A DNA stretch of 64,000 nucleotides, taken from contig CM061065.1 of assembly GCA_030762895.1 (NCBI GenBank), positions 73,235,676-73,299,675 of the forward strand, in the 5' to 3' direction. Source of the DNA: Sophora flavescens. Taxonomy: Eukaryota; Streptophyta; Magnoliopsida; Fabales; Fabaceae. Shown piece after piece: positions 41,544 through 51,394 of this stretch. The position numbers were made by a program, and so were the translations under genes. Position 1 is the first letter of the stretch. Each line of letters opens with the position of its first letter. Below the pieces are notes generated by a model. That model made no database searches. It saw nothing but the letters and a program-made list of their open reading frames with translations, and was not told where the DNA came from.

Positions 41544-43156
41544 TGGTGGAACCAAAGTGGTTTTGGATTTAATAATCTCTAGGTTTTTATGTTAACAAAA
41601 TGATTAATTTTGCTTGGCAAAGTGTTAGTCGAGATCTAACTAGTGCTTTCAGTTATGCACGAACGCTTTTAAAAGTAAAATTAACCTGGGATAAGTTTCA
41701 ATTGAAAAATACGCGTCCACCCTTGTAGACGGGCTACTCAAGAACTGTGGTAATTTTACCTTTTTTTTTTCTTTAGTAGACGAGGCTATAAATGAATACC
41801 TAAATAAACTTGTTAGGTACAGCAAGTCCAAAGACTTGAAAATAAGCACGTCCATCTTCCACATCAGCAGACGAGTGCTATCCTTGAAACTCAAGTATAC
41901 ATCCATAGTGCCTAACTAAAATTCAGTAGATGTCCATAGTGCCACGGTAGTGGACGGAGTTTCTCTAAGGACTTAGCAAGTCCAAAGACTTGTGTGGACG
42001 AGCGCTTCTACCACATTAGTGGACGAGAGCTTCTACCACGTTAGTGGACGAGCAGAATAAAACCTTGTGTAGACTCGTTCTAAAACTAATTTCCTGTAGA
42101 CGGTTCTTTATCTTCTATATCTTTACTACCTTGAACATGATTTAATGCAATCTGGTCCACGATGAATTTATTTCAAATGATTGATATTTATTTCAAAGGA
42201 ATATATGTTCTTTATAATTATTAACATCTTGTTTCTTTGTGAGAAAGTTCATAGTACTATCAAGGAAATACAAAAAGTAAATAGTACAATTGGAATTGCA
42301 AAACTATCTGTACGATGACATCTTTATTCTTTGAACAAAAGCCTGGGTTATACACAAAGGAGGAAAGAAAGTTTTTAAGGTACAATTGCTCAGAACAGTG
42401 AGCCTCCATTTTCTGATTTTCTGATAACCAAGGATGCTTTTCAACATGGCCAAAATCAAGCTATCAGTCTCAACGGATATCATGCATTTAATGTTATCTC
42501 TAAACGGGATTATTCAAAGTAACCGTTAAAGAATTACAAGAGAAGAAGAAGACCACTATATATTGAAGACCTCCGAAACTGAAGAACAACTTTTGCTAGC
42601 TAACAACTCCTGCCTATACAATATTTGCGAGAGCAAGCTCTTATTTATTCTTTAAAAAGGCAAAAGTTTGTAATCTCTTAGCTTGAATATTGTGAAAATA
42701 TTCAACAGATCTCAAACTTTCATATCCTCACACTTAGTGAGTTAAGTAGATCAAAGTTGTAAATCTCTTTGTTAGAATTAGAGCCTGAAAAGGCTTGGTA
42801 GAGAAAGAATACTTGTGGCCTGAAGAGGTGTTGAATACTTGTAACCTATTTGGAGAATAGTGGAGAAAATCCTTCAAGTTGAAGGGACTGGACGTAGCTC
42901 TTGGTTGGAAGAGAGTGAACCAGGATAAAATATCTTGCTTGAATTTTCTATCCCTAAACTCTTCAATTTTATTTGCTTATACTAACTGTGGGGTTTTGAT
43001 ATTGCTTTTGTTAATCTTTTAAAAAGGATTTCATGCATGCTTAATCTTTTTATCTTCTGCTTGCGAAAAAGTTGTTCAAAAAGGGTTTTTGCGAAAATAA
43101 TTAACAAACACAATTCAACCCCCCCCCCCCTCTTGTGTTTGCCTGTGCCAACTTCT
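41544..43156 (+). repeat. 5' LTR of element C
   Basis: 1613 bp, starting TGGTGGAACCAAAG (the 3' copy has TGTTAGAACCAAAG). It carries at least eight 'g(t/g)agacgag/gtggacgag'-type words between 41715 and 42060, including a near-perfect tandem at 41996-42055 ('ggacgagcgcttctaccac..ttagt'). The 3' third has 'gcctgaagaggtgttgaata', 'ggactggacgtagctc' and 'gtgaaccaggataaa', shared with the LTR at 36390-38195. It ends after a C14 run. It contains about 60 bases (about 42298-42356) missing from the 3' LTR. Confidence 0.9.
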
Positions 43157-43158
43157 GT

Positions 43159-43170
43159 TGGTATCAGAGC
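43159..43170 (+). other. Primer-binding site of element C
   Basis: TGGTATCAGAGC, two bases after the LTR: a perfect initiator-Met tRNA complement, as in Copia elements. Confidence 0.9.
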
Positions 43171-43560
43171 TCAGTCTTGACAGGGTTGAGCATCTAACAA
43201 GTGCTTAGGCAGTACGATCCTACAATCTAACAAGTGCTTAGGCAGCCTCGTCTATACACACATTTATTGCTTATATTAGTTTGTTCTTGAACACATTTAT
43301 ATAAAACACTTCTTTTTCCTTGCTGAGCCAGCTACCCTCATCAATCCCATCGTAACTTTTTACGGTCCCAAGTTACCAACACCATTTTTCACGTATTGAC
43401 ATGTCTTGTCATTTTTGGAAATTGTTGTTTTTCAGAAATCTTTAAAAGTAATTTTTTTCCCTCTGAAAAACTTTTCGCGTCTCTTCTTCATCAACCTCTC
43501 TCTCTGAATCTTTCGAACTCTCTATCTCCTTTGTTCTTCCAAAACTCATCTTACTCAACA

Positions 43561-44688
43561 ATGGCTTCAACCACTGCTCCCATGCCTGCTTTTGAAACTG
43601 ACACTATGTCTATATCCGTGGAACATCACTTCAACTTTGGAATTCTACAAGAATACAATCTGGATGTGAGTAAGTTCATTACTTATTTCTTTGGATGGGA
43701 TGGAATCTTTCTGGAAAAGGTCTCAGTGTATCCAAATTTGATAAGGGAATTCTGGATGAGACCAAAGATCTCTGAAACAGAATTGATTGGGTTTGTGCTG
43801 GGAAGGAAAGTGATAGTATCAGAGAAAACTATCTCTGATGCGATTGCTTGTGCTCAAGAAGGATTAGTCTTCACGGAGAACTGGGAAGAAGACCTAGGTG
43901 GTCCAGAGACAATTGTTGTTTCCCTTATGAGGCAAGACAGTGTGAGAACTCATTCTTGGAAATCCTCTGAGATGAAAGATCACATCAGGATTCTTCACCA
44001 AATTCTGAACAAGGTGGTGCTGCATAAGATTGGCTCTAAGGACAATTTATCAGCTCTTCACAAGTTCTGCCTTTGCCATCTGGTTTTTGAAACAAAGATT
44101 AACCTACCCCAGATCCTATTTCATTGCTTCAAGGATGCCATTACCAACAGAGAATCTGCTTCTCACATTACTTTCACTCATATTCTGTCAAAAATTCTCA
44201 AGCAGCAAGGCATGTACGATATTCTAAGTGCAAAGCCTAAGGATGAACAAGAAAGACTCCTTCGTGAGAAAGGATTGCAAGCTGTTGACTTTGGCCGAGT
44301 TAATCTCAGTGGCATGCAACTCAGCACTTACAAGCAAGTGGAGTTGGCAAAGCTTGAAGAGAAAATGAAGATTAAGGAAGAATCACTTGAGACCAACGAT
44401 GCTGCAATTGTTGGTTTAAAGAAAGGAACCAAGAGGAAGACTGTGGCTGTGAGGCAACCCATTCCTAAAAGGACTATTAGAGGATCTGCCCCCTCTGTAT
44501 CCTCTGGTGCTACTCTTCCACCTGCAGCAAAAAGGACAAGGAAAGTCATTATGTCTGAAGAAGAAGACGATGATGAACTTCTTATTGTTGCCATTCTAGA
44601 AAACCAAGCTACTACTGTTGCTGGTCCGATTACCAAGAAGAAGAGGCAACCAGTAAAGAGGGTAGAACAACTTTGGCTTCTAAGGTAG
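43561..44688 (+). CDS. Element C ORF, first part ('putative plant transposon protein'-like)
   Basis: Starts MASTTAPMPAFETDTMSI, about 400 bases after the primer-binding site. It contains FFGWDGIFLEKVSVYPNLIR and EFWMRPKISETELIGFVLGR, a pattern found in proteins often labelled 'putative plant transposon protein' or 'envelope-like' in legume LTR elements. Then come a helical region with ILHQILNKVVLHKIG, a coiled-coil-like VELAKLEEKMKIKEESLETN and a basic tail (KKGTKRKTVAV, KRTRKVIMSEEEDDDE). There are no CCHC, DSG, YVDD or DDE motifs. The frame ends at 44688 by a frameshift. Function unknown. Confidence 0.7.
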   Translation: MASTTAPMPAFETDTMSISVEHHFNFGILQEYNLDVSKFITYFFGWDGIFLEKVSVYPNLIREFWMRPKISETELIGFVLGRKVIVSEKTISDAIACAQEGLVFTENWEEDLGGPETIVVSLMRQDSVRTHSWKSSEMKDHIRILHQILNKVVLHKIGSKDNLSALHKFCLCHLVFETKINLPQILFHCFKDAITNRESASHITFTHILSKILKQQGMYDILSAKPKDEQERLLREKGLQAVDFGRVNLSGMQLSTYKQVELAKLEEKMKIKEESLETNDAAIVGLKKGTKRKTVAVRQPIPKRTIRGSAPSVSSGATLPPAAKRTRKVIMSEEEDDDELLIVAILENQATTVAGPITKKKRQPVKRVEQLWLLR

Positions 44689-46072
44689 TAATCTCTGCTG
44701 ATGATCATGTAAGGTTAGCAGTAGATGAATTAGTGTCTAATTTGAGAACTCATAATGATAGTATCTCTGCTCCACATGATGTGAATAATGTTTATGTCCC
44801 TATCCTGCAACAATCACCACCCTCGCCACTACCACACATAGATAATAGCATTATCATTGGAGCCCTCTTCCTAAACCCTTGAAAACCTTGTTTCCACCCC
44901 TAATTCCCTCTTCCACTCTCTATATTGGCAAATCTAAAAATTTGGCCAAAGTACAGAGAGAATGGAAAATACTATTCCACACCATTCCACAAGAACCAGA
45001 ACTTATTCTAACTAAATGGTATCCCCTGGCTGAGTATGAGTATGAACCCCTCAACATCTATCCATACTGGGTCAACCCTGAACCCCACACTCCAACTGGC
45101 CCATTCCCTTCCCAAATGTTCAATGAACATGGACCTCTACTCATCCACCTTCCCCAACAAAGTTTCCCTGCCAAAAAAATTTACCCCAACCTAGTGAAAC
45201 ATCCACCTCTTAAACCATTCACTGATGGAGTAGAAAGAGTTATCAAATCTGATTGGCATACTGATGCCATAAAGAAGGATCTTGAGAGTGTTCTTGAGAA
45301 AAGAGCCAGATCCTTCAGGCAAATTCCTTTTGTCATGGACAAAACTACAAAATGGATGACTTTCAAACACCCAAGAATATATGGAGCTGTTGTTTACCAG
45401 TTTGTGGACACTTTCATGAATGAGATGCTGAAATGGGAATTCAGCCACTTCAGAGCAGACAGAGCTGCACGATTTGTCCCTCCAACCTGGTTAAGACACT
45501 CCACTTCTACAAATGTTGGAGTCAAGCCCAACAAGATCTGTCCTAGGTTGTCAATGATTGATCTTAACAAGGACAAGGACAAGAAGCATCCAAGGCACAA
45601 AGGAAAGATGCCAGTAGTTGAAGACATTATGTTGGATCTCAATTCTGAACCCTTTGACCACTCACAGATCGATTACATTCAATCCTTGCCAATTGAGATG
45701 GTCATTGAGGCTAACTATGCAGGAGCTTTCTGGCAATCCCTCCTAATTCACTGCACCAGAGAAGCCTCCACTTCTGGCCTGACTGTTGAAGAGAAGAAGA
45801 AAACCCCAAAATTCAAAGGAAGATGTGCACTCTCTAGTGTCAGATATCTGATCTTCAAGGATCTGTGGGGTCTGCCAATAACCAGCCGTGATGTGGAAAT
45901 TCCTAATCCAATTCACTGGGCAAAGGATATCCATGATCCAATTCTACAATATGCTTTTACCTCAGCTTCAACCTCATCCCCTGAGAATACAACAGAAGAA
46001 TTAGTTATAGAAGGCCCTGAGCTGAATGTTGAAATCTTCTCAAAACCCGCTTCGAACCTTCAACTCCCTTAG
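44673..46072 (+). pseudogene. Element C ORF, second part, shifted frames
   Basis: The reading continues from the first ORF as ASKVVISADDHVRLAVDELV (44673-44882) and, one frame over from about 44865, KTLFPPLIPSSTLYIGKSKN to 46072. It includes REWKILFHTIPQEPELILTK, HPRIYGAVVYQFVDTFMNEM, LKWEFSHFRADRAARFVPPT and AGAFWQSLLIHCTREAST. Two frameshifts suggest one ancestral protein of over 800 residues. No known enzymatic motif is seen. Pro-rich segments (QQSPPSPLPH) mark linkers. Confidence 0.6.
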
Positions 46073-46495
46073 GCGATGCCGTTCTTTGTTGCTACTGTTG
46101 AGCCAACTCTGACAGAGCAGTCTGATGAGATATGTGCTTCTAAGCAAGGTGCTGAGTCTGCTAAGATATCCTCTCAACCATTAGCTCTTGCTATGGTTCA
46201 TCCTCCAGCCCAAGCTCAAGACACACTGTCTCGGACTCTTTGAGAGCTCAAGACAATTATCCTTGCCACCAAATCTTGAGGACATCATTGGAAGAATTGT
46301 TGATGATAAGGTTGGTAAGATAGTTGAAGAGAAGATAGAGTAGATGGCACAACAGATTGAAGAAAGAGTACAAAAGCAAGTTCAAGATACCTTGGCCCCT
46401 AAAAATGCTATGGTGACTCAAATGCTGGCCTTACTAATGGATTTTCAGAAAAACCAAAATCCAAACCAACCCCCTCCACCACCCCCTTCTTCTTA
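46073..46495 (+). pseudogene. Element C ORF, C-terminal remnant with coiled coil
   Basis: Frames read MPFFVATVEPTLTEQSDEIC, ASKQGAESAKISSQPLALAM and, after stops, MAQQIEERVQKQVQDTLAPK, NAMVTQMLALLMDFQKNQNP and a poly-Pro end PPPPPPSS. This looks like the C-terminal end of the same broken protein, with an amphipathic helix. It is followed by a non-coding stretch (46496-46851) that ends in the purine tract aaaaagagggaga before the 3' LTR. Confidence 0.5.
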
Positions 46496-46851
46496 AATCT
46501 CTTCTTTCTTATTTTGTTTTGCTGACAATTATTAACCTCACCTTTTTACCTTTTTGGCTGATGACAAAAAGGGGGGAGAAAGAAAAATAACGAGAATTAT
46601 ATATATAAATCAGTTGCTGAAAAGCTCTTATATGTTTGCATATGTTTGCATTTGCATATTCTTGATATCTGCTGCTCTGATACTTGTGTTTATATATAGA
46701 CTCTAAGAATGATAAGTGTATGTACTTATTTGTTAGTTTATAAATCTGCTTAAGTATTTGAATGCTTTATCTTAGGGAGAGCCTTGGAAGCTCTCTTAGA
46801 CTTTGCTATTTAAATTTAATCAGTTTTTGTCATCATCAAAAAGAGGGAGAT

Positions 46852-47342
46852 TGTTAGAACCAAAGTGGTTTTGGATTTAACAATCTCTAGGTTTTGATGT
46901 CAACAAAAGGATTAAATTTGCTTGGCAAAGTGTTAGTCGAGATCTAACTAATGCTTTCAGTTATGCAGGAACGCTTTTATAAGTAAAATTAACTTGGGAT
47001 AAGTTTCAATTGAAAAATACACGTCCACCCTTGTAGACGGGCTGCTCAAGAACTGTGGTAATTTTACCTTTTTTTTTTTCTTTAGTAGACGAGGCTATAA
47101 ATGAATACCTAAATAAACTTGTTAGGTACAGCAAGTCCAAAGACTTGAAAATAAGCGCGTCCATCTTGCAACGTCAGCAGACGAGTGCTATCCTTGAAAC
47201 TCAAGTATACATCCATAGTGCCTAACTAAAATTCAGTAGACGTCCATAGTGCCACATCATTGGACGAAGTTTCTCTAAGGACTTAGCAAGTCCAAAGACT
47301 TGTGTGGACGAGCGCTTCTACCACATTAGTGGACGAGAGCTT
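46852..47342 (+). repeat. 3' LTR of element C, first piece
   Basis: Begins TGTTAGAACCAAAGTGG and matches 41544 onward. It is cut after 'ggacgagagctt' by element A, whose TSD AGCTT is 47338-47342. Confidence 0.9.
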
Positions 47343-47558
47343 TGATGAGCCTCTGTTTGACTGGTTTTATAACTAGTAAAGACCTTGGCTTTGTGCTTAT
47401 TTTATACCATTTTTACCCAAATTAGACTTGATTGTTCCTAAGTAGTATTTTGAGTCTGTAAATTGTTTTTATGTTAATTTAGTTGTTTTAGAGTTGAATA
47501 ATTATTTACTTTTATTTTCTATTTTCAGGTTAATAAAAAGTAATAAATCTGGAGCCGC

Positions 47559-47870
47559 TCGCCCCGCGAATAATCTCTCGCCCCGCGAGTATTGCAACTC
47601 TGAAAAGTCAGAGACGATCACGGCTTGCCCGTGTTGAAGATCACAGCCGTGGCAATTCTGAAGTTGAAGCGTTCGCCCCGCGAGCATTCCTTCGCCTCGC
47701 GAGTCTTGGAAGATCAGAAGCCATCACGGTTTGGGCGTGTTGAATGCCACAGGCGTAACAGTTGGAAGCTGAAGAGTTCGCCTCGCGAATGATGTGCTCG
47801 CCTCGCGAGAAGACAAAGAGTTGCAGACCTTTCATGTAATTCGCCTCGCGAGCAGTGATTCGCCTCGCGA
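47559..47870 (+). promoter_or_regulatory. Paired TCGCCTCGCGA box array, 5' LTR of element A
   Basis: Eight 11-bp boxes, all in the same orientation, start at 47559, 47578, 47673, 47692, 47778, 47798, 47841 and 47860. They form four pairs with offsets of 19, 19, 20 and 19 bp. Boxes 1-3 read TCGCCCCGCGA, the rest TCGCCTCGCGA; the core CTCGCGAG or CGCG is palindromic. The last box ends 22 bp before the TATA box at 47893. Same-face spacing of about two helical turns suggests cooperative protein binding. That function is inference. Confidence 0.75.
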
Positions 47871-47892
47871 GTACTCTGACTCCAGAAACGTG

Positions 47893-47899
47893 TATATAA
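47893..47899 (+). promoter_or_regulatory. TATA box of element A 5' LTR
   Basis: TATATAA within 'cgtgtatataagcag', directly downstream of the paired boxes. It is the likely U3/R promoter. The same sequence is at 51943-51949 in the 3' LTR. Confidence 0.7.
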
Positions 47900-48621
47900 G
47901 CAGTCTTAGGCGAAATGAAGAGAGAGTCGAATTAGCCAGCTTTGGCTAGTTTACGAGCTAATCTTAGTTAGCCTTTTGTTTTCTCTTTAGTTATGTTTTG
48001 TTTTCCTTTTGTAATGGAGAATTAGTCTCCTAGATTAATCTATTGTGATTGGTTCCTGTTAAGACTTGAGGTTTCTGTAATCCTGTTTCATTTCCTTTTC
48101 TCTTTTCAATGCCATGCTTTATATTTCTGTTTGCTTAATTCAGGAGTATATTGTGTTGTGTTGGTTTATCTCGGTGATATCATGTTCCTATATATAATCG
48201 CGTTTGCTTAATTCGCGTGTGTTCGTTTCGTGTTCGCTTAGTTCACGAAGGGCTTAACCCCGTTTGCTTAATTCGGGAATAGGGATATATATCTGTAGTA
48301 GTGGTTCCGCTTGTGAATTGTTGCTACAACCGGGAGGGGATTAGAATTTGCTTAGGGTTGCATGAACCGATGATAGTTGGGAAACCAAAAGCAGTAGGTT
48401 AATCGTTTTAGCTTATTTGGTAACTGCTCTATTTTCTTGTTTTGTTTTCTGTTTTGCTTCTTTATTTTATTTTAATCTCAAAACCCCCATTTCTAACTTT
48501 TTCTGTTAATAATAACAACACCTAAAAGAGTCCTTGAGAGACGATCCGAGTTGTCGCTCTATACTACATTATTTTGTAAACGCTCGTTCTTTTTGGCGCG
48601 TGGCGACAGCGCGGTCAAAAA

Positions 48622-48640
48622 TTGGCGCCGTTGCCGGGGA
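48622..48640 (+). other. Primer-binding site of element A
   Basis: TTGGCGCCGTTGCCGGGGA, four bases after the LTR: the primer-binding site type usual in Athila/Tat Gypsy elements. Confidence 0.85.
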
Positions 48641-48689
48641 CTCTGGTTTGTTGTTATTAGCTTAAAAAAAAAAAAAATATATATATATA

Positions 48690-48720
<31 letters not shown>

Positions 48721-48780
48721 AAATATAAAAATTTCTCTTTTCTAGTTAGTTTTGTCTGCTTGTCTGGTTGTTTGATTGCC

Positions 48781-49107
48781 ATGGATAATTACATGTATGG
48801 ATATTTGCCTAATGTTTATTATGAACCACCTTGCATGTATTATCCTAGTTTTAATGAGCCACCACCATACTATCCTAGCCAAGTGACCACCTCTGCACCT
48901 TCCGAACCTTCACAGAGCACCTTGGATAAAATTGCTTCTATGCTACAACAAATGGCTGCACAAACGGAAGCATACAATCTTGAATTTCAAAAGAGGATGG
49001 AGGCAATGGAGGCAAGTAATCTTGAAGCCTACCAGAGGAGCCAAGCTGAATCTCAGAGATTGTGGGCTCTAATTAATCAAGTTACCGCCAACTCTTTGCA
49101 ATGCTAA
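48781..49107 (+). CDS. Element A ORF1: gag C-terminal remnant
   Basis: Starts MDNYMYGYLPNVYYEPPCMY after the leader. The segment QVTTSAPSEPS plus QMAAQ is shared word for word with the gag C-terminal region of element B (59790-59880). A coiled-coil-like stretch (FQKRMEAMEASNLEAYQRSQ) follows. The gag capsid and zinc-knuckle parts are missing, so this looks like an internal-deletion product that gained its own start. It ends TAA at 49105-49107; the next frame follows after one shift. Confidence 0.6.
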   Translation: MDNYMYGYLPNVYYEPPCMYYPSFNEPPPYYPSQVTTSAPSEPSQSTLDKIASMLQQMAAQTEAYNLEFQKRMEAMEASNLEAYQRSQAESQRLWALINQVTANSLQC

Positions 49108-49142
49108 CTCCCTGACCTCTTGAGGAACATACTGATTCTAAA

Positions 49143-49955
49143 GTGGTTATTTCCGAAAATACTTTTGATGATAATTTTGATGATAATGTTTCTGTTGATG
49201 ATGAATTTAGTGTTGAATCCCCTGATCCTAATGCTTGTTATTGTGATGGAACTGCTTTATGTGTTGAATGTTTTACAGGTTTATACTTTTCAGGAAAAAT
49301 AGAAAATGCGGATCGTTTTGCAGGTTTGTTCTGTTCAGGAAACTTAGAAAAAGAGGATCAAGAGGGCAGCTGCTCCCCCGTGCCTGAAGATAAAGAAGAA
49401 CCTTTGGGAGTAGATGATTCAAGTAAAACAATTGAATGTGTTGAGAGTAGAGGGGTGGATGATGAATTAATTGCAGAATTTCCAGACATTGTAGATTTTT
49501 CTGATTCATTTTCTTGTAATATATGTACTAACTCTAACCTTTGTTTGGTGTGTGCTGAAATTTCTGCGTGTATAGCAGGTGAAAAATTTGTTAATGCAGT
49601 GGATGGAGACATTGCAGAAAAGGAAGCAGCACCAGTAACACTTTCTAACTGTTTGCCACCTCCCCCTGAGGAGCCACTAGTGATGGATTTTGCACCCTTG
49701 GATCTTGCACCATGGCCAGTCCAAGCGGTTGAAACCCAATTTTATTGGGAAGATTTTGTTGAGAAAGCGGTCATCTGTGACCCCAGAGGAAGTGAAAAGT
49801 CCGCCGCACTCGGCGAGGTCGTCATAATTGTCAAGCACCCACTTCCAAATCAAAGCTGCAAGTTAGGGAAGCATGGAATGAACTACCACCCTTTGGCTAC
49901 CATGTGGGACTTATGTTACAAGCAATGGGATCCCGGTGGAACCGCCCCTCAATGA
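49143..49955 (+). CDS. Element A ORF2: acidic Cys-rich linker protein
   Basis: About 270 residues from VISENTFDDNFDDNVSVDDE. There are two Cys clusters: CYCDGTALCVEC and CNICTNSNLCLVCAEISAC. The second resembles CTDCTNTNPCAVCAEF in the linker that precedes RT in element B. There are many acidic residues and no enzyme motif. The end reads WDLCYKQWDPGGTAPQ. It probably descends from the protease-RT linker of a B-like polyprotein. A metal-binding role for the Cys clusters is possible but unproven. Confidence 0.55.
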   Translation: MVISENTFDDNFDDNVSVDDEFSVESPDPNACYCDGTALCVECFTGLYFSGKIENADRFAGLFCSGNLEKEDQEGSCSPVPEDKEEPLGVDDSSKTIECVESRGVDDELIAEFPDIVDFSDSFSCNICTNSNLCLVCAEISACIAGEKFVNAVDGDIAEKEAAPVTLSNCLPPPPEEPLVMDFAPLDLAPWPVQAVETQFYWEDFVEKAVICDPRGSEKSAALGEVVIIVKHPLPNQSCKLGKHGMNYHPLATMWDLCYKQWDPGGTAPQ

Positions 49956-51394
49956 GTTTTCTTTACCTTTCTTCTTTTTAATTTTCTTTTCCTTATTTTA
50001 TTTCTGTTTTATTGTCAATAAAGCTCCTGAATAATTTGAGAAGCTCAGGAGTTGTGTTGTGTCTTGGTTATGGCAAGTTTATTGGATTTTATTAATTTTT
50101 GCATAGATTGATTGCATGATATGTTTTGACTGTATCCCCCTAGGATTTGAAAATTTTTTGAAATTTGATCCCCATGAGATTGAAAACTGAACTTTGAGAT
50201 TTTATTATGATGGCATGATTTATGATAAGTTTGGGGTGATAGGAAGCACACACTAGGGATAGAATCTCTGTCAAATAATTTGCAAAAAAATGTCCAGGTG
50301 AGGTTTTGAGCCTCCAACATGTTTTAAATTGTGTGAAAATCACTTTTTTAAGTTGCACTTTCCTGAATTTGATTGAATCTCTTTTTGGTTTGCATGATTA
50401 TATGTTTGCTTCAGATGATTTAGGCATTTTCCTTGTAAATAGCTACTTAGCCTAAAAATAACCAAATCCTAATGCATGTTCCCTAGTTAGCCCCATTGAG
50501 CCTATTAGCCTGTTAATTCTTGATAACCTAATGTTATAAGCCCAAAAATCTGGAAAACCATGTTAACCCGATCTTAGGATTAGGAGAGCATGTAATCTTA
50601 GAATGGGTGCAAGAAACTAAGTTTGGGGTGGCTGCAAGGTGTAACATGTTGATTGGGATTGAGAAAAAAAATTTATCCAAAAAAAAAAAAATGTGAAAAA
50701 TAAAAAATAAAAAAAAAAGAGAAAAGAAAAGAAAAGAAAAACAGAAAAAAAAAAGTAAAAGTGCAAAAATGCCAAAAAGAAATAAAAAGGTTGTAGTCAC
50801 CCAGAAGCATAAAGAAAAAAAATTAAGAAAGGAGCTTGAGTGAATTTCAAAGTGTAAATAATGTTCATGCTCTCTTAGTTCCTAGGGTCTTCAGCCTAGT
50901 TCCTTTGTATATCCTACCCTTAGCCAGGCCCCATTACAACCCACAAAAGACCTTTTGATGTTGCTTGCATGTTTTCTGTGGGAACCATTTTGAGATGAAA
51001 ATCAAATTTATGGGAAGTGCTCTTAAAAGTGAAAACTGAGTGAAATGTTGCTAGCCTGACACAAACTGAGCGATTGAGTGAAACATAAATTTCCCTTGTG
51101 AGGAAGGCGGTTGTTTGAATTTGGTGATCTCCCTTTTGTGTGTAACTTAGATCCCCTGCTTAGATTTCTGATTGTCTGAATGATTAATTTCTCAACTGTT
51201 TAGAATAAATGAATGTGGGGATTGGATTACTTTGCTTGGAAGGGGGGGAACATTGAAGGAAAAATTGTTTTGAAAAATTGCTTGAAATCTGTGTGAAAGT
51301 TGATTGAATTCTTAAGCTTGCCAGGTCTTGAGTCTTTTTAAGTTTTTGAGTGTAGTTTGCTTGGGGACAAGCAAAGTTTAAGTTTGGGGTATTT
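49956..51394 (+). other. 3' non-coding region of element A
   Basis: T- and A-rich, with an A-rich low-complexity block at 50660-50820. Several stretches are inverted-similar to 54060-55440 of element B (for example 'gatcttaggattaggagagc', 'cccaaacttaagttt/aagtttggggt', 'gaggaaggcggttgtttgaa'), showing common descent of A and B. No coding capacity. Confidence 0.75.

Larger units (their letters stand above)
47343..48617 (+). repeat. 5' LTR of element A
   Basis: Begins TGATGAGCCTCTGTTTGAC and ends GACAGCGCGGTCA. Its U3 holds the TCGCCTCGCGA box array (47559-47870) and a TATA box (47893-47899). The part downstream has four 'gcttaattc'-type repeats (48125-48290: 'tttgcttaattcaggag', 'tttgcttaattcgcgtg', 'tcgcttagttcacgaag', 'tttgcttaattcgggaa'). 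Confidence 0.92.

Noticed and set aside
43561..46072. Element C ORFs as a host gene interrupted by LTRs
   Set aside because: They lie between a 5' LTR with primer-binding site and a purine tract plus 3' LTR, with a TSD outside both LTRs, so they belong to the mobile element.
47559..47870. Regularly spaced palindromic boxes as a CRISPR array
   Set aside because: Repeats are 11 bp, spacers inside pairs are 8-10 bp, distances between pairs vary, and they lie in a plant LTR. Nothing else fits CRISPR.
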